Positions 13,006 to 23,814 of a stretch of 64,000 nucleotides of DNA are shown here, piece after piece. The stretch's first letter is position 1, and the number at the start of each line of letters is the position of its first letter. A model generated the notes under the pieces. That model was not told the DNA's origin and searched no databases. It was given only the letters and a program-made list of their open reading frames with translations. The stretch lies in contig JACEFZ010021717.1 in NCBI GenBank assembly GCA_014155875.1, forward strand, positions 36,001 to 100,000, written 5' to 3'. A program made the position numbers and the translations under genes. Origin of the DNA: Cepaea nemoralis (Eukaryota; Mollusca; Gastropoda; Stylommatophora; Helicidae).

Positions 13006-13195
13006 ATGCTGCATGGACAATACAAGGCCTCTAAACTCAGCCCAGGCATTGTGTTATGGAGAGGTATAACTCTATTTTACAAACTATTGCCTGTCAAGAC
13101 AGCAAGGTGCCAGTCAGTAAGGCAAGAATGTGTACTTTCACCACCACTAGACATCATCTACAAGGATGACATATCAGAGGCAAATTACAACTAGA
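13006..13195 (+). pseudogene. LINE reverse transcriptase fragment (palm)
   Basis: The open frame contains SVRQECVLSPPLDIIYKDDI, aligning with the VRQGCVLSPLLF motif of non-LTR reverse transcriptases; the Gly is replaced by Glu. A related nucleotide segment (ACTATxGxCTGTCAAGAC) recurs at about 55950-55990. Confidence 0.78.
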
Positions 13196-13224
13196 AATAC
13201 TAAGTTAAGAAAATTTGGCAAAGA

Positions 13225-13612
13225 CCAATCATAAACACGTGGACAAACCAAACATAAACACGTGGACAAACCAAACATAAACACGTGGACAAACCAAACA
13301 TAAAACACATGGACAAACCAAACATAAACACATGGAGAAACCAAACATAAACACATGGACAAACCAAACATAAACACATGGACAAACCAAACATAAACAC
13401 ATGGACAAACCAAACATAAACACATGGACAAACCAAACATAAACACATGGACAAACCAAACATAAACACATGGACAAACCAAACATAAACACATGGACAA
13501 ACCAAACATAAACACATGGACAAACCAAACATAAACACATGGACAAACCAAACATAAACACATGGACAAACCAAACATAAACACATGGACAAACCAAACA
13601 TAAACACATTGC
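13225..13612. repeat. 23-bp minisatellite, about 17 copies
   Basis: The unit is AAACATAAACACATGGACAAACC. The first three copies carry CACGTG where the others have CACATG. One copy has an extra A and one has GAGAAACC. Because 23 shares no factor with 3, the minus strand stays open in three frames with a 23-residue period. This is an artefact, not a protein. Confidence 0.97.
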
Positions 13613-13785
13613 TCTTGGCAGGGTCAAGACCACAGACCTGATCCACAACTGGTGGTCATGTGGGATGGCAAACCATGATCGTTCATGTTTAACACATGGC
13701 ATGTGATGACGATGATGAGTATTAGTTGTGGTGGTGGTGGGTAAGTGGTAGTGGTGTTGGCGACAGAGGTTTCAGAATGCAGTTA

Positions 13786-15007
13786 AGTAGTGGTTGTAAT
13801 AGAGCAGCAGTGGGGTTTGTAGTGATGGTGTGGTAATTGTTGTAGTATTGGTGACAATAGCAACAGCTGCAGCTTAATTAGTAGTGGTTGTAATAGAGCA
13901 GCAGTGGGGTTTGTAGTGATGGTGTGGTAATTGTTGTAGTATTGGTGACAATAGCAACAGCTGCAGCTTAATTAGTAGTGGTTGTAATAGAGCAGCAGTG
14001 GGGTTTGTAGTGATGGTGTGGTAATTGTTGTAGTATTGGTGACAATAGCAACAGCTGCAGCTTAATTAGTAGTGGTTGTAATAGAGCAGCAGTGGGGTTT
14101 GTAGTGATGGTGTGGTAATTGTTGTAGTATTGGTGACAATAGCAACAGCTGCAGCTTAATTAGTAGTGGTTGTAATAGAGCAGCAGTGGGGTTTGTAGTG
14201 ATGGTGTGGTAATTGTTGTAGTATTGGTGACAATAGCAACAGCTGCAGCTTAATTAGTAGTGGTTGTAATAGAGCAGCAGTGGGGTTTGTAGTGATGGTG
14301 TGGTAATTGTTGTAGTATTGGTGACAATAGCAACAGCTGCAGCTTAATTAGTAGTGGTTGTAATAGAGCAGCAGTGGGGTTTGTAGTGATGGTGTGGTAA
14401 TTGTTGTAGTATTGGTGACAATAGCAACAGCTGCAGCTTAATTAGTAGTGGTTGTAATAGAGCAGCAGTGGGGTTTGTAGTGATGGTGTGGTAATTGTTG
14501 TAGTATTGGTGACAATAGCAACAGCTGCAGCTTAATTAGTAGTGGTTGTAATAGAGCAGCAGTGGGGTTTGTAGTGATGGTGTGGTAATTGTTGTAGTAT
14601 TGGTGACAATAGCAACAGCTGCAGCTTAATTAGTAGTGGTTGTAATAGAGCAGCAGTGGGGTTTGTAGTGATGGTGTGGTAATTGTTGTAGTATTGGTGA
14701 CAATAGCAACAGCTGCAGCTTAATTAGTAGTGGTTGTAATAGAGCAGCAGTGGGGTTTGTAGTGATGGTGTGGTAATTGTTGTAGTATTGGTGACAATAG
14801 CAACAGCTGCAGCTTAATTAGTAGTGGTTGTAATAGAGCAGCAGTGGGGTTTGTAGTGATGGTGTGGTAATTGTTGTAGTATTGGTGACAATAGCAACAG
14901 CTGCAGCTTAATTAGTAGTGGTTGTAATAGAGCAGCAGTGGGGTTTGTAGTGATGGTGTGGTAATTGTTGTAGTATTGGTGACAATAGCAACAGCTGCAG
15001 CTTAATT
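13786..15007. repeat. 94-bp satellite, 13 near-identical copies
   Basis: Copies beginning AGTAGTGGTTGTAATAGAGC recur every 94 bp from 13786 to 14914. By eye they are almost identical apart from the first edge, which suggests recent amplification or homogenisation. The unit itself looks like older GTA/GTG-rich sequence, which continues on the right to about 15345. Confidence 0.97.
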
Positions 15008-15345
15008 AGTAGTGGTTGTAGCAGAAGTAGAGTAGTAGTAGCTGTAGCTGAATAGTGAAGTATTATAGTGGTAGTGGTGGTAACACATCAGTAGCATGGT
15101 AATAGAAATATTAGTGGTGTTAGTAGTCACGGTAAGAACAGAAACACTAGTAGTGGTAGTAGTAGCAGTGAAAGTGGTGATAGGATGGTGACAGCAGCAT
15201 CAGAAGTAATAGTGGTGGTGATACTGGTGGTAACAGCAGCAACAGAGGTAGTAGTGCTAGCAGCAGAAACACTAGTAGCAGTGATTGTAGCAGTAGTGTG
15301 GTAACAGTAGTAATACTTAAGTAGTGGGTGATAGTGGCAGCAGTT
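15008..15345. repeat. Degenerate AGT/GTG/CAG trinucleotide-rich tract
   Basis: Imperfect AGT, GTG and CAG triplets, probably the ancestral sequence from which the 94-bp unit was drawn. No gene. Confidence 0.75.
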
Positions 15346-15519
15346 TAGCAGCAGTATTATAAGCAGCAACAACATTAGTATATAAACGCAAGAAAAAAAG
15401 ACAACTTGGGTACAATAACAGTCATTGCTATTTACAACAGCAGCCACAGCAACTGAAGCTGAATTAGTTGCAGCATGAGTACTGATTCATGCATACACAT
15501 GGCAACAGATGGTCTACTC

Positions 15520-15655
15520 TTTCTCACTCTCCCTCCTCTCTAACACTCTCCCACCCTCCCCTCTCACATTTACCCTCTCTCTTCCTCTCTCCCATTATCT
15601 CTCTTTCTCCCCCTCTCACACTCTCTCTCTCCCCTCTCTCACCCTCTCTTGTGTC
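15520..15655. repeat. CT-rich low-complexity tract
   Basis: Imperfect CTCTC/CCCTC pyrimidine repeats. The 131-codon plus-strand frame crossing it is not supported as coding. Confidence 0.9.
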
Positions 15656-15854
15656 TACACTGAAGGACCCTCTTCCACAACTTGAGGTGTACTGGGTATA
15701 TGGTAAAAGTAAGAACACAAAGGACAGTGGTCCACATCTGGAGTGGTATAGGTGCAAACTCCATACTTTTACAGATGGACCAGCACTGGATGAGAGATGT
15801 GGTCATTACCACACTGACCATTTTTACTTCCCACAACATCCCCTGGTGCCTATC

Positions 15855-15960
15855 TTAGCCAGGTCGACCTGGAGCCCAGGTTAATCTGATAACAATCCCC
15901 GCCTCAAGGGGAGTCAAACATGCCAGCCCCAGGCCTGCAGGTAAGCGTGCTAGCCAGAGC
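15855..15960 (-). mobile_element. tRNA-derived SINE head, same group as 1985-2095
   Basis: The minus strand has GTTTGACTCCCCTTGAGGCG (B box into the shared tail). In the A-box area it has AGCTCTGGCTAGCACGCTTA. Layout matches the copy at 1985-2095. Confidence 0.55.
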
Positions 15961-16019
15961 TATTGCAGCAACTAGGAGTATGTGTGTGTACTGTGCTCAA
16001 ACACAAACAAGGCTTCCTG

Positions 16020-16046
16020 CTCTTCTACTTCTCTAAAGTAGAAGAG
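16020..16046. other. Perfect 11-bp inverted repeat (hairpin)
   Basis: CTCTTCTACTT and AAGTAGAAGAG are perfect complements around a 5-base loop CTCTA. No RNA gene context was seen. Confidence 0.7.
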
Positions 16047-16049
16047 AGA

Positions 16050-16560
16050 AGACTTCCAGTAAACAAATTAACTGTGTGTACTTATTCAGGATGTTGACCA
16101 GACTACACAGAACCAAATGTTTACGCACATGCTGAGCAGTTTCATTAACAAAGCAAAGTGACAGCAAGGGCAAAGTATAGTCATCTACCTACATACAGAG
16201 AGGTGATGATGCAGCTCAACCACACTTTGAGAGCAACTGTTGTACCGTGCTTGTTAGTGTACAGGGTACAAGTGAAAGCCAGATATGCAGTGTACATGTA
16301 CAGTGGATGAGTGTATTATACAAAATATAATGACAATGTTGTGTTTCCCCAAAGTCGAGTTTGGTGCACTGCATAAACAACGCCAACCTAACTTCAAGAT
16401 TTCGAACTATACACCTATCTATGCAGCAATGTAGACAAAGGATGGAGCAGACACAGATATTCAAATAATAATATAAAAGATAAGAAGACCTTTCATAACA
16501 CTAGGAAATGAAAGAAATTAACCTTAGCACCAAACTTAGAAAATATTAACTCCAATGTTA
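16050..16560. other. No recognised feature
   Basis: Unassigned intronic sequence; no family resemblance found. Confidence 0.4.
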
Positions 16561-16564
16561 AATC

Positions 16565-17030
16565 TGTTCTGCTTTATAAAACAGAAACACTGAGAACTGC
16601 TAAAAGAATGACTAATAAACTACAAGTAATCATTAACTGGTGAACACACAGACTAGTGGGACTAAAATGGTATGATAAAAAATCAGCAATGAGGATCTCA
16701 TGAACAAAACTAAAAACATTCCAGTGAATCAAGATGTGAGGGAGAGACAGAGGTGCTGGGCAGGACACAAACTGGAAACACTTGAGGATAGTATAGCCAG
16801 ACATCCCCTTGTCTGGAACCCACAGTGCAAATGAAATAGTGGAGACCTAAAAACAGACCCAAAAAAATAAAGAAAGAGATATAGAAGAGAACATGGAGAG
16901 AGCAGCAGGAATTAGCACAGGATAGGAAGACTTGGAGTATGTTGCATCAGGGCCCATGTCCCAAAGGTGGATACAAGACAAAAGAAGAAGAGGAAGATCA
17001 ATACAGCTGAAAGGAATGTCCTGTGGTTAT
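16565..17030 (+). pseudogene. LINE reverse transcriptase C-terminal remnant
   Basis: Broken translation carries the order LRTAKRMTNKL, then RRWCWAGH-like, then IARHPLVWNPQ. In related LINE proteins this precedes a basic GRP-type end (here a degenerate RRRGRSIQ region). Several stops and frameshifts are present. Confidence 0.68.
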
Positions 17031-17239
17031 TAATGTTGTACTTATTTGTTATGTTTATTGGATAAACTGTCACTTTACTGCACCTATTATTGATGTTTCC
17101 TAGTTGTGGCAACACAGGAAAAACAACATGCTCTTTTCTACATTTGCCAGAGAAAACTGTCACAAAGAAATCTTAGCGAAGAAGGCAGGACCCACACTGA
17201 GAAAGGCTGCAAGTGACATGTAATTGACCCATCTGTGAG

Positions 17240-17800
17240 TCCAGACTTAAGGTTTCAAGACAAGGATTCTCTGTTTCACTTGTCATTCCAGTCTTAAAGA
17301 CAATGATCCTCTGTTTCACTTGTCAGTCCAGTCCTGAAGTTTAAAGACAAGGATCCTCTGTTTCACTTGTCAGTCCAGTCTTAAGGTTTAAAGACAAGTA
17401 TTCTCTGTTGCACTTGTTAGTCCAGTCTTAAAGACAATGATCCTGTTTCACTTGTCAGTCCAGTCCTGAAGTTTAAAGACAAGGATCCTCTGTTTCACTT
17501 GTCAGTCCAGTCTTAAGGTTTAAAGACAAGTATTCTCTGTTGCACTTGTTAGTACAGTCTTAAAGACAATGATCCTCTGTTTCACTTGTCAGTCCAGTCC
17601 TGAAGTTTAAAGACAAGGATCCTCTGTTTCACTTGTCAGTCCAGTCTTAAGGTTTAAAGACAAGGATTCTCTGTTGCACTTATTAGTCCAGTCTTAAAGT
17701 TTAAAGACAAGGATCCTCTGTTTCACTTGTCAGTCCAGTATTAAGGTTCAACGACAAGGATTCTCTGTTGCACTTGTTAGTCCAGTCTTAAGGTTTAAAT
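17240..17800. repeat. 47-bp minisatellite, about 12 copies
   Basis: The unit contains AAAGACAAGGATCCTCTGTT and CACTTGTCAGTCCAGTC. Full copies are about 47 bp; shorter copies of about 40 bp lack the GTTTA stretch. Two subtypes alternate (CTGTTTCACTTGTCAG and CTGTTGCACTTGTTAG), giving a rough higher-order pattern. Confidence 0.93.
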
Positions 17801-18129
17801 AAAACAGGTTATACATTTTTGCTGTTTCATAATTTTTCTCATTGGCAAGTGGTATACAGAGAACTACATTCACATTTCTGAAGGAGAAAGTAGCATTTAA
17901 AAACATGAATCAGCTTCTCTGTGTTTTGACAGACTATGATAGAGCTTTCCTCGAGAAATGCAATACCTGAATTAAATGGGTATCAATGGCAAGGACAGAA
18001 GATCAATAATAAAATGATAATGCAGACAAAAAGCAACAGTAAAATCAGGAAATTGTGCAACACCCCTCTAAAGATCAAATTTGTGATGTGAAACGAGGGT
18101 CTGTATTATCCCCACATATCTACAAGATG

Positions 18130-18560
18130 TATCATCATCATCACGTGCCCTGCCAGCTGGTGTAGACTTCTGGAGTTCTGGATCAATTGTTAATGATACT
18201 CCTCCATGCTATCGTCTCCATCAATCCAGCATAATTTCTCTTGGTCTGTCTCTGCCTCTTTTCCCCTCGACCTTTCCAGTTGTCACGATGTTTTCCAATG
18301 CCTTGCTTCTCATCACATGACCGAAGAATATTGTTTGTCTCTTTCTTATTGTTGTATGTAATGTTCTAATTTCATTAATCTCTTCCAGGATATTGTTGTT
18401 AGTTACTCTGGCAGTCCAAGGAATGTGCAACATTCGTCTCAGGAACCACATCTCTGTTGCATCCAATCTTTTCCTAATTTGTTCATTTACATTCCACGAT
18501 TCACTGTCATACAGCAAAACTGGTTTCTTATAACATTTCAGATAGTACTCTCTTTCTTAC
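18130..18560 (-). pseudogene. LINE reverse transcriptase C-terminus
   Basis: A minus-strand open frame at 18517-18221 reads LYDSESWNVNEQIRKRLDA, FLRRMLHIPWTARVT, FFGHVMR and EGKRGRDRP. This is the post-palm thumb and basic tail of LINE reverse transcriptases. It matches the plus-strand copy at 62400-63030 closely. The coding end leads into GATGATGATGAT at about 18131-18142, so the 3' UTR is a short TGA repeat. 5'-truncated. Confidence 0.9.
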
Positions 18561-18759
18561 ATTCCAACAACATGCGCAAAGAATATTTTCAAACAGACAG
18601 AGAGAGAGAGAAGACCAGAACTCTGAATTGAAAGGAAATCAATAAACAACATTAGATTCACAGGTACAGTTTGTTGGCTGGCACAGAAAAACTTATCTCC
18701 AAAAATTAATAAACCAAGTAGACAAACTTAGCAATGAAGATGGCTTAAATATAAAAATA

Positions 18760-19065
18760 AAGAAAACAAAACGAATGATTATGAACAGAGATAGACAGTA
18801 CCAAGATAATGTTTCACAATTTTTCACTTGGACTTGTCAACAGTGTTTCTTACCTAGGACAATTAATAACAGATGATACAAGTGTGAGACAGAAATTTAA
18901 TAAAAGGAATAGGAATGACCAAAGTAACAATCAATAATATGAAACAGTTTTTCATATCTAAAGAGCTAAATGACATTACAAATAGAGTGATCAACTGTGC
19001 ATGTACTCGGCAATACAGCATAGTGCAGTAATGTGAGCAAGTAATAAACAATGAGAGGGTAACAG
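18760..19065 (+). pseudogene. LINE reverse transcriptase fragment (palm to thumb)
   Basis: Frame-broken pieces read KTKRMIMNRD, VSYLGQLITDD, and MTKVTINNMKQFF. The same order appears in the copy at 29840-30040 (LGHVITDYGRSE, IGMAKHVSNIMKS). A degraded copy. Confidence 0.7.
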
Positions 19066-19069
19066 TGAA

Positions 19070-19700
19070 ACTTATAAAATGCCGTATAGACCAAAAGGAT
19101 GGTTACCATGGCTGGAGAAGTAAACAAACAAGGAAGTAATTACAAGTAGGATTGAAGAAAACACTATATGTGATCAGGGTCAGACAATTCAAGGACTCAT
19201 GCCACATACAGAGAGACAGCTCCTGGTGAAGGGATGTGCTGAAGGGAGAAGTATAGAGGAAATCTGTAAGAAGGCAGTGTCACCTGTAGGTGGACAACAT
19301 CAAGAGAGGGACTGGAGGAAGATTGAGTGCACTGTGGAAGCAATCAGACTGAGGGTTTTAGGGACATATTTTGGCAGACCTTCAGTGTGAAGAAGGCATT
19401 TGATGATGTGATACAAGATACAGAGAAGAATTATGTAGTGATGATTATCTTATAATACATTCAGAAATGCTCAGGAAAGCAAATGGAGGCATTCAAGGTG
19501 TGGTGTTACTGAAGAATGACAAAGTATTAGACAGACTGAAACATCTATGAATGCACTTCTTCTGCTGTCCTTTATCCCCAAGAAACAGAGATCCTCAACT
19601 AACTTAGGCTAAGCCATCCTATCAATTTGCTATCTCTTTCAATTCCCTCCAAGCCCTCCCAATATAATTCTTCTCTCGTCTCTAATTCTATTCAGTGTTT
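19070..19700. other. No recognised gene
   Basis: May include more LINE tail (KKAFDDV-like reading near 19390), but nothing firm. Otherwise unassigned intron. Confidence 0.4.
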
Positions 19701-19714
19701 TTAGGTCTATTTTT

Positions 19715-19970
19715 TTTTGTTGCCATATCCATTTTACAGGACATCGCCGTCAACATCAGCATTTTACTGCTGTTGTTGTCTTGGCAAGTTTATGTTCAGT
19801 AGTTTACCATTGATTTCTGAACGACAGGTTCCCATACCAATTCGTTAAAACCCAGTGCAACTGCTGTCTATTGCCAAATCATGCGCAGCTGTGTTTTGAA
19901 CACGGGTAAATGGGATTATGAACCATGTCTGTAACTCCTTCACCATGGAGACTGGCATAAATGGATTAGA
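19715..19970 (-). mobile_element. SINE family A, near full length
   Basis: Minus strand: head GCCAGTCTCCATGGTGAAGG, GTGTTCAAAAC as B box, core AGAAATCAATGGTAAACTAC, CTTGCCAAGACA, then GATGTTGACGGCGATGTCC and GATATGGC. Diverged but complete in order. Confidence 0.85.
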
Positions 19971-20064
19971 TATGGGAAATATAATAGAACAGACTTCTTA
20001 ATGTCAAACAAAGGCAAAGGCTTTCATTTCTTGGCCACATAGTCTACAAACAAACAACGTCCTT

Positions 20065-20900
20065 GCCATGTAGCTATGCAGGGTCTACAGTACTGGTCTT
20101 GCGTATTAGTAGAATATGTACAGTACAGGAGCAGGGAAGAAAAAGCGAGTGTAATTCAAGTTAATGATAGGTAACTGGCGAGCACTTGGAAAATGAGGGA
20201 AGCCGAGACCTTTAACGAATAGTGATGATGGTTCATGATAAAGAAGGGAAACCACTTAGAAACACTGTGTATCACGTGATCAAAACAGCTGAGATCACAA
20301 GAACCGCTGCCTGGTCTATTCAGTTAGGTCAGGGTTGTCACAGAAGCAAGACGTCAAAGTGTTTCGAAGCAGTGAAAGATTGTCGAAATAAGTTATGTAC
20401 TGATTCTCCATCAAGAATCGGAGATGTATCATCCAGCTAGTACGGCTGAGTGAATATCCAGCAAGAAAGCTTGTTGCAGTTCACCGAATTAATGGCAGCC
20501 CAGCGACACTGCACACCATTCGCCAAGACCAGACTGTAAGTTTAACCTTAGGTTGATAGACATCTGTGTATGAAGTGAATAGTCGCCATAATGAAACGAT
20601 TGTGCCTACTCTTCAAGTTGATGAACTTTATCCAGCAGAAGTGAATATGTATTTGTCAATATTAAATCACACGCCCTCCCACATATATGGGACCATGTGA
20701 GTCATGTTCTGCTGTAACATTTGTCTACAATAAATGAAGAGTACCAAGGACGTCAGTATGTGCATTATTCTTCGTATGTTGATGTTCCTGTTAAATCTGT
20801 CAATGAGTCAGAGACATCAAGCCACCAACAAGCTCATTGGCAGAGGACATTCTTATAATACGCAGGACCAGTAACTGTAGACCCTGCATAGCTACATGGC
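20065..20900. mobile_element. Element with about 46-bp inverted ends (unclassified)
   Basis: The left end GCCATGTAGCTATGCAGGGT (20065 on) continues as CTACAGTACTGGTCTTGCG. Its reverse complement ends at 20900, with two substitutions and one 1-bp insertion over 46 bp. The 836-bp interior has no recognisable transposase; a 72-codon frame at 20222-20440 has no family features. No target duplication was found next to the ends. It could be a non-autonomous DNA transposon or an inverted duplication. Confidence 0.6.
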
Positions 20901-21370
20901 AGTTCTGTAGCAGGAACTTGCTGTGGCTATGTGCAGTGTTAGGCCCACCACCTTTGTAGGCCTGAGTGCACAGGGGGGATGGGTGCTCAGCCTTTACCTG
21001 TCATGGCAAACACTCATGTTATTGTCATGGTAATGTCCTGACTGTCACACCAACACACTACACTAATTGTCACATTTGAAGATGAACAAATACCCACAAA
21101 CAGCACTACACAAAAATATATTTGGTAAAGGAGGAAGTACGAGGCCGAGGAATACATTTATAAAGCAGGCATGCACAAATGTAATAGTGCAAACATACAG
21201 AGATCTACACAAGGTGGATTGACTTTTATCAGGTGGAAGCTATTGGACCAGCCCAGCCCACACAGAAATAGATAATGTTGATTAAATGCTGATTATTGTA
21301 CCTAGCACAGTGCAGCGCAGGTTACTGCAGGATGGATCCCACTTCACTAGGGACAGCTCACTGACTCTTA
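20901..21370. other. No recognised feature
   Basis: Unassigned intron sequence between the inverted-end element and the CR1-like end. Confidence 0.4.
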
Positions 21371-21379
21371 GCAGTAGGA

Positions 21380-22190
21380 AGAGTAGATGCTGATTTAAGC
21401 CATTAATAAAGTCTGGAGCTACCCCAGAGTATCTTCTACCATTGATTCAATCTCATGCAATGAACAGCAAGCGCTTGAATTTACTACATGTTCCAAAGCC
21501 TAGACTGGACTTATACAAAACATGTTTTACGTATTCTGGTCCTCACTTATGGAATGACCTTCCTCCAGATCTGAAAACTCCAATGAGTCTCTACACATTT
21601 AATCAAATCTTCTTTCAATACTTACTCCACACCGACTTTATGCCACCTTAAATCACCTGTTGGTATAATTATTCACTATGTGTGTGTGTGCGTGTGCGCG
21701 AGAGAGAGAGAGTGAATGTGTATGTGTGCATGCATGTGTGTGGGAGAGAGAGAGAGAGAGAGAGAAAGTGAGGGAGTGTGTGTGCATGTACATGCATGCA
21801 TGTGTGCATGTGTGTGAGAGAGAGAGAAAGAGTGAGAGGGAGTGAGTGCGTATGAATGCGTTCATGTTAGCGATTGTGAGAAAGTATGTGTGTATGTGAT
21901 GGAGTGTGTATTTGTGTGTTATCGAGTGGGTGCATAACTGTGAGAGTTTGGGTAAATGATGTATGTATGCAGGATTGTATGTAAATGTATATGAAAGTGT
22001 GTCTGCCTGACTCATAACACGGTAATATGCACTGCTTTTGTTTACAATATTCATCTGACAATGTTTTTTTTTCCTATATGAATGTAACATACACAATGAT
22101 GAACAAAAGTGAGTGATTGGAAGGGCCAAATGTAAGAAAGGCCTGCATGTCCAATTTTGAAAATAAAGTTTGTTCATTCCATACTCCATT
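21380..22190 (+). pseudogene. CR1/L2-like LINE 3' end
   Basis: Coding tail to 21651: PRLDLYKTCFTYSGPHLWND, then LPPDLK and the end FMPP. The YSGPxLWNxLP motif marks the end of CR1/L2-type polyproteins. A 3' UTR of about 540 bp follows, holding GT/GA simple repeats at 21680-21900. It ends AAAATAAAGTTTGTTCATTC, the same terminus as the copies at 52750-52914 and 61540-61948. 5'-truncated insertion. Confidence 0.87.
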
Positions 22191-22199
22191 GCCGATTCT

Positions 22200-22880
22200 T
22201 TCAGGAGGTTAGTTATCAATAATAATACTAATATCACTACTGTTACTTGCTAATAAGGTAAGGAACCTATGACAGGTCTAGCGGTCTAGCAAACAGGTAG
22301 GGCATTTACTTGATCCTAGAAAAATAGTGCTCATAAATCATGGAGGAAATTGGAGGAAAGGCACTAGTCTTCAATTATCCCTCCCCAAGGCACAAGTGGA
22401 AGACAACAATAAAAAAAAATAACAGCAATTAAATAATATTAAATACTATTTACTAATAATGACGCAAAATAAACTAGTAGTATATCATATGAAATCCCTC
22501 AATTGACACCTCTACGACTGAATATCCTGTGATAATCTTGAAAAAGTTGACTAGCTAAGAAGAGTAAGAAGTAGAACCAATCAATAGCCATCACATCAAC
22601 AAACGTGTAAGATTTTGACACTGTAAATAAATAGCTTACAAACTCATTAACTGGTAGTAACTAAGACACCACCAGTTCAGTAGTTTTAAATCAAATGTAA
22701 AACAAGTCAAATCGAAATCGACTATAGAATAAAGATTACTGACTCATTTCACTATATTAATTATAGTTAACTATGTTAATTTTTGTTATTGTTATTTACA
22801 TTTACAACATAGAACAAAATATTACAGCAAGCGGTTCTACTTAAGTTTTCGAATCAATTAAAACATAACCGAAGTGAAAA
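22200..22880. other. AT-rich intron flank
   Basis: Nothing firm. A tRNA-like piece (TCTAGCGGTCTAGCAAACAG, near 22277) may be a SINE remnant. Confidence 0.4.
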
Positions 22881-22887
22881 TACTCAC

Positions 22888-22982
22888 GTTCCTAGGGTAT
22901 CCTTGAATTCATACTTTCGTCGGACATCGTTTTCTTTGAGTTTCTTGTCAGCATCACTGTTCTTCTTGCCAAACAGCGGCAT
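22888..22982 (-). CDS. CAMK1: CaMK1 homologue, first coding exon
   Basis: The exon encodes 31 residues, MPLFGKKNSDADKKLKEND then VRRKYEFKDTLG, plus two bases of a threonine codon. It ends AAC/GTGAGT at 22888/22887. Joined to 2552-2418 it reads LGT/GAFSEVV, the ATP-binding glycine loop of CaMK1. The short basic N-terminus followed by a YxFKDxLG lead-in is typical of invertebrate CaMK1. The ATG at 22982 is the only in-frame choice, because an in-frame TAA lies 11 codons upstream at 23015-23013 with no ATG between. Context is GAC ATG C, a purine at -3. An out-of-frame ATG upstream (near 23043) could open an overlapping uORF if transcribed. The frame is clean, so the gene is probably live. Confidence 0.93.
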
Positions 22983-23300
22983 GTCTATGTCGTCTGCTCT
23001 GCGACCACTGGTTTATTCTGCTAGCCAAGGTTGGGATCATGGGCGTTCACGCGATCAAATACTCCCACAAGTATACTCTACTCCTTCGTAATGAGCGACG
23101 ACGTGAGAGATTCTGCGAGAAGGTTATGTATAATTCGTGTTTTGGTGGCGGTTGTGTTGACGTGTCGGTAGAAATACGTTCTAGAAAGCGGACCGTTGGT
23201 TTGTTCACCTTCTGCCTTCGGCCATTGCAAGCACTGGCGTCACGTGACCAACCAGACGGCGCTACTGATTTGCATATCTAATCATGGCTTCCCGCGCGTA
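22983..23300 (-). promoter_or_regulatory. Probable 5' UTR and promoter region of CaMK1
   Basis: The 300 bp upstream of the CaMK1 ATG is free of recognised repeats and richer in CpG than nearby sequence (GTCACGTGAC, CGCGTACTGG region, GTCGTCGCTC on the minus strand). No convincing TATA box is placed. Assignment as a promoter is by position only, and another 5' non-coding exon is possible. Confidence 0.45.
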
Positions 23301-23670
23301 CTGGTTGCCGTGGTAACCAATTAGACTTCCAGGAAATGGACATGGCTAGAAAGGTCCGTGAGGTAACCAGAGCAGTAATATATGCCTGGCTGTTGTTATA
23401 TAAGGTTAGCAACTTGGTTATAATTCTTACTTTTTAACGCTTGCTATCCCAAAGAGAGGAGTCAAAGGTCGGCCAGCACGAATCTCGATTGAAAACACCT
23501 TTGGCTTGAGGGAGCATAATAGGGCAGGGGAAATGGCAAGGGTACGAGTCTTCAAAAGATCTAGTCTGTTTTATTTTTTTCGACATGCTGTGGTGATAGC
23601 CATGTTCTGTAACAGAGATGCTACATCATGATGATCCCAGGGAGCCGTCGTTGCAGCTAAGAGGCAGTGA
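23301..23670. other. No recognised feature
   Basis: Upstream flank of CaMK1. No repeat family was recognised. Confidence 0.4.
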
Positions 23671-23674
23671 ACGT

Positions 23675-23812
23675 ATTGCACAAATCCCCAACACACCGAG
23701 TACAGGCTTCGAAATCAGAGGCAGACGATTTGGAAGCAGACGGATTTGTGTTGATTTCGATGGTATGAGCGTCGGTTGTTCAATGACAAACTACTGGACG
23801 TGACATTTGCTT
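23675..23812 (+). mobile_element. SINE family A, middle part
   Basis: CTTCGAAATCAGAGGCAGAC, ATTTGGAAGCAGACGGATTT, then CAATGACAAACTACTGGACG follow the family order from the B box to the core. The 3' end is missing. Confidence 0.75.
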
Positions 23813-23814
23813 AG

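Noticed and set aside
13174..13702. Three overlapping minus-strand frames of 136-157 codons rich in FMFGLSMC
   Set aside because: The 23-bp repeat stays open in three frames with a 23-residue period, which is expected for a repeat lacking stops.
15489..15884. 131-codon plus-strand gene
   Set aside because: Half is CT low-complexity sequence and the rest lacks any family feature; it ends in a SINE head.
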